Origin: Clostridiaceae bacterium
GTDB taxonomy: Bacteria > Bacillota > Clostridia > UBA1212 > DUPL01
Assembly: GCA_012522035.1 (NCBI GenBank)
Contig: JAAYLF010000311.1
Location: 1 to 12,632, forward strand
DNA: 12,632 bases
Reading direction: 5' to 3'
The notes beneath the pieces were generated by a model that was not told the DNA's origin, made no database searches, and was given only the letters and a program-made list of their open reading frames with translations. Position numbers and translations under genes: made by a program. This document shows, in pieces, positions 6,456 through 12,632 of the stretch; position 1 is the stretch's first letter, and every line of letters begins with the position of its first letter.

Positions 6456-9400
6456 TTATACAATATGTGCATTACTTCCAAGTCTTGTTTTTGTGACAAC
6501 TATTTTTCTGTCAATTCGTTCTCTAAGCTCGGGAACGTGGGAAATAATACTTATCAAGCGGTTGTTTTGAGACAAGGCACCCAAGGTCTTTAGTGCAAGT
6601 TCGAGGCATTCAGAGTCCAAAGTACCAAAACCTTCATCTATAAACAAGGTGTCAATGTGGATGCCTCCTGAGTTTTTTTGAATCATGTCGGAAAGTCCAA
6701 GTGCAAGAGCCAGTGAGGCGATAAAGGTTTCACCACCGGAAAGGGACTTTACGCTTCTGCTTTTCCCTGTGTAAGCGTCTATAACTTCAAGATCCAAACC
6801 TACACCTTGACGCATGTCAGTCTCTTCTTTTCTTGCCAGCTGGTATCTTTCAGTCATAGCATACAGCCTCTTGTTTGCAGTTTTGATGACTTCTTCAAAG
6901 TACATTGCCTGGACATACCTCTCAAAAGTAATTTTCCTTACTCCTTTGCAGTTTCCGTTGGCAACGGAAGACAGTTCTTCAACTTCCACATAGCTCTGAC
7001 TTGCTTGCAAAAGGTGTACATTTGTCTTTCTAATATTCTCCAAACTGTCTTTGTTTGCAGAATACCTGGAAAAAAGAATTTCGTATTCGTTTTGGATTTT
7101 TTCTTTCTTTTCTTCCAGCTCTTTAATGCTTTCTTGTATGCCTTGCAAATCAGGCATGGTTTTTCCTTCAAGGGTTTGTTTTAACATATTTATCTTGTTC
7201 TTTGCATTCAACTTTTTCTCCTTGTGGGTTTCAACCTCTTCTTTCATGGATTCAAGCTGATCCTTGCATTCAACCAACTCCTTATACATTTCCTCACTAA
7301 TATTGTGGACAACAAGTGAATCGTGGAATTCCTTTTTCAAATTCTCAAACCTTTCCCTGGTTGAAGCCAGATCCGATTCATTTTTTGAAAGGAGCACCCT
7401 TTCTTTTTCCAGTTCTGTTTTGAGTAAGTTGACCTTTTGAATACACAAATCAAGTTTTTCCATTGATTTGTCATACTCTTCCGAAAGGGTTCTTATGGCA
7501 TTTTCCGCTTCTGTTTTGTTTTTGTACTCAAAGGAGGTTCTTAAAGAGTTGTATTCCGCCTCTGCTTTGATCCTGTCACTGTTCAAATTGTTGAACATAT
7601 CGAAAAATGCATCATGCTCCTGTTTCTTGTTTGATAAATCCTCCTTTGTTTTTTCAAGCTCCACCTGCATTTTTTTGTATTCTTCAAGCCTTTTTTCTTC
7701 TTTGAAAAACCTTTCTTCGAGCAAACCAATATTCAAAGCTTTAAGCTTGTTCTCAAGCTTGTCCAAGGCATATGGAATACTATCAATAGCAAAGTCCTTG
7801 TCCATATTTGCTGCAATATCCACAAGAAGCCTTAGTCTTTCTTTCCACTGAGAAAGCTCTATGGATATTTTATTCAGTCTTTTTTCCTTGGTCTCTTTGT
7901 CGTTTTTCAAAAGTTCCAACTCTTCCTTGGTGGTGGCAGTATCCTGATAGGAAGCAGGATTTGGGTGCTCCAAAGAGCCGCATACGGGACAGGGAGTGTT
8001 TTCTTCAAGATTTCTTGCCAGTATGCCTGCCTGGTTTCTTAGGAATTCAGAGAGTTTTACGGCATATATATTGTCTGCATGCAAGTATTCTTTTTCATGT
8101 TTCTTGTACTGCTTTTCAAGCTGACTGTATTTCGTTTGAACATCAGTTATTTCTTTTATGGTCGCAATGTGTTGTTTGATTTCTTCTTCTTGTTTCCTTG
8201 CATTATCCAAAGCATATTTAAAGTTGTAGTAGTTGGATTCTGCATCCTTTAAGGTAGCAAGATGATATGACAAATCCTTTTCCTTCTGAGAAAGCTTGTC
8301 TGCCTCTCCTTTTACCTTGTTCAATTTCTTTTGTGCATCGTCCGTCTGTTTTTGCAGTGAGGACATTTTGTCCTTTAATTGGCCTAATTTCTCGTACTCG
8401 GGCAGTTTGGATTTAATGCCTTCTATTCTGGCGTTTAGATGTCTGCGATAGGGTTCGTTCTCCTGCTCCTTGGTCAGGTCTTTCTCTGCCTTTTCCAGCT
8501 TTACTACAAGGTCATTTATATTTTCCCTGTGCTTTTTTACGGCAAACTCAATTTTAATAAAGTCCGCATAATCTTCCTGCATTTTTTTATCAAGAGGAAG
8601 AATCAGATTGACTGACTTTTCAATTCGTGAAATATTATCAATTTGCCTGTTTATGTACTCGTCTTTTTCAAGAAGGATATTGTATTCCTTTTCATATTCT
8701 TTCAAATCATTAAAGTATTTTATGAGTTTTTCCGCTTCACTGTATTCAACCTTTTTCAAAGTCAAGGTGTCATCAATTTCTTTAAATTGCTTTCGATTTT
8801 CATTAACTTTATATAAATCCTCCTTGTTTTGCCTTGCAACCAAATCCATGATTTCATTAATCAAAACCACCGCATTGTTGTCCTTGTATTCGGAGAATTC
8901 ATTGTAAAGGTTGCTTTCTTTGGGAATCTTTATTCCGTTAACATACTGGACAAGACTGTTTTTATACTCCTCCGTTATCTTAAGATAATCCTGGCTTTTC
9001 TTTTTCAGGATATCCTGTATTCTGCTGTACAGGGATGTGTCGAAAATTTTTCTGAAAAGCTCTTCTTTCTCACCACTGGATGCCAGCAGGAAATCCATGA
9101 ACTCGCCTTGGGGAATTATTGCTACTTGTCTGAAATGGTTCCAATCAAGAGCAAAAAGCTCCCTGATATAATTTGTTACATTTCTGTCCCCATCGACGAT
9201 GACTTTGTTATCCAGTTCCAGGGTGGCATATGCGTTTTCTTCGGTGGTTCCGCTTCCTACTTTCTTTGCTCTTGTGTATCTTGGATTTCTTCGCACCACA
9301 TACTCTTTTCCTTTGTACAGGAATGTGAACTCCACATAGGTTTGGGTGTTGCTGGTGGCAAAATCACTCCTTAACCCTGAAGTGTCGTTTCTGTTTTTTC

Positions 9401-9572
9401 CGCTGGCAACACTATATAGAGCAAAGGCAATGGCGTCAAAAATTGTTGTTTTGCCGCTGCCTGTATCACCGGTTATGAGAAAAAGGCCGCTGCGGCCAAG
9501 TTTGTCAAGCTCCAAAACTGTTTCGTCCTTGTATGGACCAAAACCACATATTTTAAGTCTAATGGGTATCAT
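6456..9572 (-). CDS. sbcC: SbcC, ATPase subunit of the SbcCD nuclease (Rad50-like)
   Basis: A 1038-residue SMC-like ATPase that drives the SbcD nuclease to process DNA ends and cleave hairpins or cruciforms at stalled forks. The N-terminal ABC half has Walker A GDTGSGKTT at 35-43 and a Q-loop region near QVAIIPQGEF. Two long coiled-coil arms, very rich in Lys and Glu, meet at a zinc hook CPVC at 528-531 close to the middle. The C-terminal half has signature LSGGE at 944-948, Walker B TLFIDE at 975-980, D-loop GTLDSE and the switch His1012. All motifs are intact and the length is typical. The ATG has GAGGAG seven bases upstream and overlaps the end of sbcD by 14 bases, so the pair is translated together. 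It is the last gene of the LexA-box operon. Confidence 0.97.
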   Translation of the reverse strand: MIPIRLKICGFGPYKDETVLELDKLGRSGLFLITGDTGSGKTTIFDAIAFALYSVASGKNRNDTSGLRSDFATSNTQTYVEFTFLYKGKEYVVRRNPRYTRAKKVGSGTTEENAYATLELDNKVIVDGDRNVTNYIRELFALDWNHFRQVAIIPQGEFMDFLLASSGEKEELFRKIFDTSLYSRIQDILKKKSQDYLKITEEYKNSLVQYVNGIKIPKESNLYNEFSEYKDNNAVVLINEIMDLVARQNKEDLYKVNENRKQFKEIDDTLTLKKVEYSEAEKLIKYFNDLKEYEKEYNILLEKDEYINRQIDNISRIEKSVNLILPLDKKMQEDYADFIKIEFAVKKHRENINDLVVKLEKAEKDLTKEQENEPYRRHLNARIEGIKSKLPEYEKLGQLKDKMSSLQKQTDDAQKKLNKVKGEADKLSQKEKDLSYHLATLKDAESNYYNFKYALDNARKQEEEIKQHIATIKEITDVQTKYSQLEKQYKKHEKEYLHADNIYAVKLSEFLRNQAGILARNLEENTPCPVCGSLEHPNPASYQDTATTKEELELLKNDKETKEKRLNKISIELSQWKERLRLLVDIAANMDKDFAIDSIPYALDKLENKLKALNIGLLEERFFKEEKRLEEYKKMQVELEKTKEDLSNKKQEHDAFFDMFNNLNSDRIKAEAEYNSLRTSFEYKNKTEAENAIRTLSEEYDKSMEKLDLCIQKVNLLKTELEKERVLLSKNESDLASTRERFENLKKEFHDSLVVHNISEEMYKELVECKDQLESMKEEVETHKEKKLNAKNKINMLKQTLEGKTMPDLQGIQESIKELEEKKEKIQNEYEILFSRYSANKDSLENIRKTNVHLLQASQSYVEVEELSSVANGNCKGVRKITFERYVQAMYFEEVIKTANKRLYAMTERYQLARKEETDMRQGVGLDLEVIDAYTGKSRSVKSLSGGETFIASLALALGLSDMIQKNSGGIHIDTLFIDEGFGTLDSECLELALKTLGALSQNNRLISIISHVPELRERIDRKIVVTKTRLGSNAHIV

Positions 9573-10725
9573 GGCAAAACTCCTCTAATTCTTCTTTCAA
9601 CACTTTTTCAAGCAGTTTTTGTTTATGCTCATGAAACTCTTTCTGCTTGGTTTCCTCATAAAATTCCTTGAAAAGCTTTATTGGGTTTTTGCTTATCCTG
9701 TCATATACAGATGTTTCATTGTTTTCATTTGAAAACTCCGATTCTTTTATATGTTCCATATGGAGTATGTAGGGATAATATGCACGTAAAGTGGCAAGGG
9801 GTTCGTAAAGATCATTTTCATCCGTCAAGGTGGCATGTATGAAGTCGCTGCAAATTTCCTCGCAAACCTCGGGAGATATCAGGTTTTTAAGCTTTCCCTT
9901 TATCTTTCTCATATCCCTTCCAGGAGTCAGCGGACTCTCTTTTATACTCACTTTGTTTTTATCGATGTCAACAACCGTCACGCTTTTTTTATGGTTCACT
10001 TCCGAAAAGGAGTATTTAAGAGGCGAACCTGCGTAGCGTATGGTTTCCCTGCCAACGGACTGCGGACAATGAAGATGCCCTAGGGCAACATAGTCAAAAT
10101 CCTCAAATATCTCACAGCTTATGTTTTCAAGCGTGCCAACTATCGTTGATTCCGAATCAGAGAGTATGGGGCTTGAAGTACCTGTAACAAACTGGTGGCA
10201 AATGAGGATATTCCTTTCATTTGGCACAAGAATTCCTTTGCCCTTTGCATCATTTATTATATCAACCAGTGCATCCTCGTAGCTTGATATTGTCTTGTCC
10301 GGAAAAAATTTCTGAACTCTTGCAGGACGGACAAAGGGCAGGGCAAAAACATTTATACTGCCGTATTCGTCCTCCATTACGGTTTTTGACAAACTTCCAT
10401 CAAACGTACTAATTATATGTATATTGTTTTTCTTAAGAAGTCTGCTTCCAAAAGACAGTCTTTCGCTTGAGTCGTGATTTCCGGAGATTATGAAAACAGT
10501 CTTGTCCATTTCGGAAAGACGGGTAAGAAAATCATCCAGCACAGGTACTGCTTCTCCTGGAGGGACGCTTTTGTCGTATAAATCGCCTGCTATGATGACA
10601 GCATCCGCCTTTTCCTTTTCAGTAATCTCAACTATCCTTTCAAGTATGTATGCCTGGTCTTCGAGCAGGCTGAATTCCTTTATTCTTTTACCGATGTGCA
10701 AGTCGGCAAGGTGGATAAATCTCAT
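9559..10725 (-). CDS. sbcD: SbcD, nuclease subunit of SbcCD (Mre11-like)
   Basis: A 388-residue metallophosphoesterase that with SbcC acts as an ATP-dependent double-strand exonuclease and single-strand endonuclease. The Mn-binding motifs are complete: DLH at 8-10, GDLYD at 47-51, GNHD at 82-85, His177 in ICHQF and GHLH at 216-219. The C-terminal part (about 270-388) is the DNA-capping and SbcC-binding region, ending in Glu- and Lys-rich helices. Its ATG overlaps the stop of the upstream DUF6935-like gene (ATGA), indicating translational coupling. Its end overlaps sbcC. The order sbcD-sbcC is usual for Firmicutes. Confidence 0.97.
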   Translation of the reverse strand: MRFIHLADLHIGKRIKEFSLLEDQAYILERIVEITEKEKADAVIIAGDLYDKSVPPGEAVPVLDDFLTRLSEMDKTVFIISGNHDSSERLSFGSRLLKKNNIHIISTFDGSLSKTVMEDEYGSINVFALPFVRPARVQKFFPDKTISSYEDALVDIINDAKGKGILVPNERNILICHQFVTGTSSPILSDSESTIVGTLENISCEIFEDFDYVALGHLHCPQSVGRETIRYAGSPLKYSFSEVNHKKSVTVVDIDKNKVSIKESPLTPGRDMRKIKGKLKNLISPEVCEEICSDFIHATLTDENDLYEPLATLRAYYPYILHMEHIKESEFSNENNETSVYDRISKNPIKLFKEFYEETKQKEFHEHKQKLLEKVLKEELEEFCHDTH

Positions 10726-11222
10726 TGATCCGCCTCCTTTACATCCAATATTATGGAGGGGTAATCATATACGAACCAAAGGTCGTGCTTGTGTTTGAAG
10801 GGGAGCTTTCTTCTTTTTACTCTGACTAGTGTAAGAGGTCTGTAACTATCAACACCGCCACAGCCAATGTATACGGTTTTTAGATGTTTTATTCTGCCTC
10901 TTTCCTCATCGTATTTAACAACAACAGTAAGAGGCTGGCTGGGAGTATATTTATTGGAAGGTTCGGCACCTTTCAGATATGATTTTGCTATGTTGTTGTT
11001 TTTTGCAATATTGCTAAAACTTATCGCATTCTCAAAGTCGTGTATAAGGAAGGAAAGAAATTCTTTTCCCTTGTCTGCGTCTTCTGCGTAGATATTCAGG
11101 GCAAAAATAAATAGAACAGCTGTATTAACGGGATCAACCATTTTTTCTACAGCTGTTTTCTTGAATTCTTCAATATCATAAGGCAGATTATCTATTCTGA
11201 TTTCCTCTGTTTTAAAGTACAT
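10722..11222 (-). CDS. Uncharacterised protein resembling DUF6935, coupled to sbcD
   Basis: A 166-residue soluble protein with no signal peptide or membrane segment. It begins MYFKTEEIRIDNLPYDIEEF. Internal features are a helical, hydrophobic stretch (PVNTAVLFIFALNIYAEDA), then the sequence SYLKGAEPSNKYTPSQPLTV, and a C-terminal strand-rich part with KTVYIGCGGVDSYRPLTLVR. From memory, the 'YF.GA.P.N.YTPS.P' pattern and the following 'S.G.DS.RP' pattern match clostridial proteins labelled DUF6935; I could not verify this. I chose the ATG at 11222 because AGGGTG lies seven bases upstream; a TTG 33 bases earlier lacks a ribosome binding site. It follows the LysM gene by 47 bases and overlaps sbcD by four, so it sits inside the presumed SOS operon. 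A DNA-repair link is inference from position. Confidence 0.8.
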   Translation of the reverse strand: MYFKTEEIRIDNLPYDIEEFKKTAVEKMVDPVNTAVLFIFALNIYAEDADKGKEFLSFLIHDFENAISFSNIAKNNNIAKSYLKGAEPSNKYTPSQPLTVVVKYDEERGRIKHLKTVYIGCGGVDSYRPLTLVRVKRRKLPFKHKHDLWFVYDYPSIILDVKEADQ

Positions 11223-11269
11223 GTCCCAACACCCTAAAATATTTATCACCAACAATAATAATATTTATC

Positions 11270-11629
11270 TCAATCATTGTCAATGTCGGGCACTTTAAGG
11301 CTTTGTCCTTCATATATTGTTGCGTCTTGCAAGTTGTTTATCTTCTTTAGTTCATATACCGCTCTTCTTATCTCCATGTCAGGATAATATTCTTTTGCCA
11401 AGTCCCAAAGAGTGTCTCCCTGCTCCACCACTACTGTCTTATACGTTGTCTGGGGTTTGGTTTTTATGCTCTTTGCACAAACCGTAACTACAAGCAATAG
11501 AGACGTGACAATGAATACAAACGCTACAACCCTTAGCCTTATAGTTCTTCTTTTCCTTTCAATTCTTCTTTTTCTCAATAGACTTAGCATTTCTTCCGGA
11601 TCTCTGCACTCTGCTATCAAACTTCTCAT
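11270..11629 (-). CDS. LysM-domain membrane protein, YneA-like SOS division inhibitor candidate
   Basis: A 119-residue protein: a basic cytoplasmic N-terminus (residues 1-31, with KRRIERKRR), one membrane segment (about 32-50, VVAFVFIVTSLLLVVTVCA), and an extracellular LysM peptidoglycan-binding domain (about 62-113, with VVVEQGDTLWDLAKEYYP and NNL...IYEGQSLKVP). This is the architecture of YneA, which blocks division in Bacillus subtilis during the SOS response, with a longer N-terminus than usual. The ATG at 11629 has GGGGAGGT seven bases upstream. An in-frame start further up (11725) would translate through the promoter and operator and is rejected. Two LexA-like boxes overlap the promoter. 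The gene heads the operon with the DUF6935-like gene, sbcD and sbcC. The YneA-like function is inferred from architecture plus LexA boxes, not from close identity. Confidence 0.85.
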   Translation of the reverse strand: MRSLIAECRDPEEMLSLLRKRRIERKRRTIRLRVVAFVFIVTSLLLVVTVCAKSIKTKPQTTYKTVVVEQGDTLWDLAKEYYPDMEIRRAVYELKKINNLQDATIYEGQSLKVPDIDND

Positions 11630-11649
11630 TGTACCAACCTCCCCAAAAT

Positions 11650-11679
11650 CGCACATATGTTCGTACGAACATATGTTAG
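11650..11679 (-). promoter_or_regulatory. Double LexA (SOS) operator, two boxes in a perfect 24-bp palindrome
   Basis: The Bacillus-type LexA box is CGAAC-N4-GTTYG. Box 1 reads CGAACATATGTTAG at 11666-11679 on the + strand. Box 2 reads CGAACATATGTGCG at 11650-11663 on the - strand. Each differs from the consensus at one position. The two are mirror images: ACATATGTTCGT at 11653-11664 is followed directly by its own complement at 11665-11676. Box 1 covers the -10 element of the LysM-gene promoter, so bound LexA would block RNA polymerase. Box centres are 16 bases apart. Confidence 0.88.
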
Positions 11680-11701
11680 CATAGTAAAAAGGTCGTGTCA
11701 A
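11673..11701 (-). promoter_or_regulatory. Promoter of the LysM / DUF6935-like / sbcD / sbcC operon
   Basis: On the - strand, a perfect TTGACA (11696-11701) is followed after 17 bases by TAACAT (11673-11678), about 45 bases before the LysM start codon. The -10 overlaps the first LexA box. No other convincing promoter lies before the DUF6935-like gene or sbcD, both of which are tightly packed, so this is probably the main promoter of the unit. Confidence 0.85.
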
Positions 11702-11855
11702 TAGAAAATTTCGAGAAAAATTCAAAAAATCAAAAATTTGTTTGATTGGTTTGTATGAATAGTGAAGGGTATACTATTACTAAAACCATTTTGCATTTAG
11801 CAGTTCTGGAAGATCATATGAGAATTGGGAAAGAGGATCGGTTGGAATGTCGTGC

Positions 11856-11884
11856 TTTACATAAAAAATAATTAGTGGTATAAT
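11856..11884 (+). promoter_or_regulatory. Strong promoter of rpsO
   Basis: TTTACA (11856-11861) and a perfect TATAAT (11879-11884) are 17 bases apart, with an extended -10 (TGG just before TATAAT). A transcript from about 11891 would have a leader of about 78 bases before rpsO. The rest of the 339-base stretch between the LysM and rpsO start codons holds the SOS promoter/operator, this promoter and the leader; the AT-rich part at 11702-11850 shows nothing else I can support. Confidence 0.85.
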
Positions 11885-11898
11885 TGTTTAGACCGTTT

Positions 11899-11931
11899 CC
11901 TGGTTTATGGAAGCTCCAACCATATACTAGG
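11899..11931 (+). promoter_or_regulatory. Structured rpsO leader, candidate S15 autoregulatory element
   Basis: CCTGGTTTATGG (11899-11910) pairs with CCATATACTAGG (11920-11931) at 11 of 12 positions, including one G-U, around a 9-base loop AAGCTCCAA. Alternative pairings exist in the same stretch (GGA/TCC at 11908-11917, GGTT/AACC). Ribosomal protein S15 is known to repress its own mRNA through leader structures that differ between bacterial groups; whether this one binds S15 is inference from position. It ends about 25 bases before the ribosome binding site. Confidence 0.5.
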
Positions 11932-11968
11932 ATTCCGGGCAAAATATTTATATATAAAGGAGAAAATT

Positions 11969-12232
11969 ATGACAAAGGAAAGAAAACAGGAAATCATTAA
12001 GGAATTTGCAATTCATGAAGGAGACACAGGTTCTCCAGAAGTTCAGATTGCACTGCTTACAGAGAGAATCAACCATCTTAATGAACATCTCAAAAAGCAT
12101 AAGAAAGACCATCATTCAAGAAGAGGTCTGCTTATGATGGTTGGTCAGAGAAGAGGTCTGCTTAACTATCTGATGAAGGTGGATGTAAACAGATATCGTT
12201 CATTAATTGAAAGACTTGAACTTAGAAAGTAG
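11969..12232 (+). CDS. rpsO: Small-subunit ribosomal protein S15
   Basis: An 87-residue protein of the 30S subunit that binds 16S rRNA early in assembly, at the central domain, and forms bridge contacts with the 50S subunit. The family's conserved features are intact: FAIHEGDTGSPEVQIALLTE (GDTGSPEVQ), the HLKKHKKDHHSRRGL segment with HH-S-RRGLL, and the C-terminal NYLMKVDVNRYRSLIERL. Length is as expected. AAAGGAG lies a few bases before the ATG. It has its own strong promoter and a terminator, and pnp follows, the classic rpsO-pnp arrangement. Confidence 0.98.
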   Translation: MTKERKQEIIKEFAIHEGDTGSPEVQIALLTERINHLNEHLKKHKKDHHSRRGLLMMVGQRRGLLNYLMKVDVNRYRSLIERLELRK

Positions 12233-12244
12233 TCTTTCGTTTTC

Positions 12245-12266
12245 AAGAGCGGTTTTTTCCGCTCTT
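12245..12266 (+). terminator. Intrinsic terminator after rpsO
   Basis: AAGAGCGG (12245-12252) pairs with CCGCTCTT (12259-12266) over 8 bp with a TTTTTT loop, followed by a T-rich tail. It lies 12 bases after the rpsO stop. It probably reduces readthrough into pnp without abolishing it. Confidence 0.85.
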
Positions 12267-12324
12267 TGTTTCTGTTTATTTTTCGCTGTGAATTGGTTAA
12301 AATAATAAAAATTTAAGATAGCAT

Positions 12325-12400
12325 GGGGCGCAGGCAGTAGAGAGTAGATTGTGTGTCTGTACTTGCAGGCATAGAATCTACGAGCTACCGCACGCGTCCT
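12325..12400 (+). promoter_or_regulatory. Long imperfect hairpin in the pnp leader, candidate processing/autoregulation site
   Basis: The 76 bases fold into one rod. GGGGCGC (12325-12331) pairs with GCGTCCT (12394-12400) including two G-U. GTAG (12337-12340) pairs with CTAC (12385-12388). GTAGATT (12344-12350) pairs with AATCTAC (12375-12381). After a single G/G mismatch, 12352-12359 pairs with 12366-12373, leaving a 6-base loop TACTTG. There is no T-run after it, so it is not a terminator. In Escherichia coli a double-stranded pnp leader is cut by RNase III and controlled by PNPase itself; a similar role here is inference. It ends eight bases before the pnp ribosome binding site. Confidence 0.65.
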
Positions 12401-12422
12401 GTTGCTAAAAGGAGGAGAATTT

Positions 12423-12632
12423 ATGCACAGAACATTTACAATGGAATTAGCTGGACGCCCACTAACAGTTGAAACAGGGAAGATGGCACAATTGGCAAAC
12501 GGTTCTTGTCTTGTCAGGTATGGTGATACGGTTGTATTGTCAACTGTAACAGCATCGAAGGAACCGAGGGAAGGTATCGACTTTTTTCCACTAAGCGTGG
12601 ACTATGAGGAGAAATTGTACTCGGTAGGAAAA
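12423..12632 (+). CDS. pnp: Polynucleotide phosphorylase, 5' part only
   Basis: The first 70 codons of PNPase, a phosphorolytic 3'-5' exoribonuclease central to mRNA decay; the window ends inside the gene. The N-terminal RNase PH-like domain is clearly recognisable: FTMELAGRPLTVETGKMAQL, then ANGSCLVRYGDTVVLSTVTA and IDFFPLSVDYEEKLYSVGK. A near-perfect ribosome binding site (AAGGAGG at 12409-12415) lies seven bases before the ATG. The preceding hairpin and the rpsO neighbour fit the usual context. Confidence 0.97.
   Translation, partial: MHRTFTMELAGRPLTVETGKMAQLANGSCLVRYGDTVVLSTVTASKEPREGIDFFPLSVDYEEKLYSVGK

Noticed and set aside
8829..9374. A 181-codon open frame on the + strand opposite sbcC, and similar ones across sbcC
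   Set aside because: They lie antisense to an intact, motif-complete SbcC, lack ribosome binding sites and have unlikely composition.
11630..11725. Longer N-terminus for the LysM protein starting at 11725
   Set aside because: That frame runs through the promoter and both LexA boxes; the ATG at 11629 has GGGGAGGT at ideal spacing.
11755..11871. A 38-codon + strand open frame between the SOS promoter and rpsO
   Set aside because: It has no ribosome binding site, contains the -35 element of the rpsO promoter, and shows no recognisable motif; a chance frame is more likely.
12293..12321. A separate pnp promoter (TTGGTT with a weak -10) between the rpsO terminator and the pnp hairpin
   Set aside because: The spacing and -10 matches are poor in AT-rich DNA; I could not support a specific site.

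Overview
The window looks like a chromosomal core region of a low-GC anaerobic Firmicute. The closest feel is the Acetivibrio / Clostridium thermocellum group (cellulolytic clostridia). This is inferred from AT-rich intergenic DNA, strong GGAGG ribosome binding sites, sigma-A-type promoters, a Bacillus/Clostridium-type LexA box and the gene order. I could not run a database search. I see no tRNA, rRNA, CRISPR array, insertion sequence or attachment site.

Left third, + strand. The 3' end of an unrecognised gene with a Pro/Thr/Ser-rich tail (1-636) is followed by a good promoter and a DivIVA-type coiled-coil protein. Next comes a cluster for the second messenger c-di-AMP: a 42-residue single-membrane-segment protein missing from long-ORF calling (1366-1494), the diadenylate cyclase CdaA (TTG start) and its regulator CdaR (ATGA overlap). 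A hairpin terminator closes it. glmM, which follows cdaAR in Bacilli, is absent.

Middle. On the - strand lies a DUF3810-type membrane metallopeptidase gene with an in-frame TGA at codon 297. The remaining 95 codons continue in the same frame and still look like the conserved family C-terminus, so this is a fresh nonsense mutation, a sequence error or a readthrough case. Divergent from it is an orphan sugar-type ABC substrate-binding lipoprotein. A 12-bp hairpin terminator separates it from the convergent sbcC.

Right third, - strand. A four-gene unit reads LysM membrane protein (YneA-like) - DUF6935-like protein - sbcD - sbcC. Its promoter (TTGACA-17-TAACAT) is overlapped by two LexA-like boxes that together form a perfect 24-bp palindrome. 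I infer an SOS operon that joins a putative cell-division inhibitor to the SbcCD nuclease that processes DNA ends and hairpins.

Right end, + strand. rpsO (ribosomal protein S15) has a consensus promoter and a structured 5' leader. It is followed by a terminator, a long imperfect hairpin in the pnp leader, and the first 70 codons of pnp (polynucleotide phosphorylase), cut off by the window end.

The best leads are the double LexA palindrome with its DUF6935-sbcDC operon, the TGA-interrupted DUF3810 gene, the small membrane protein ahead of cdaA, and the rpsO and pnp leader structures.
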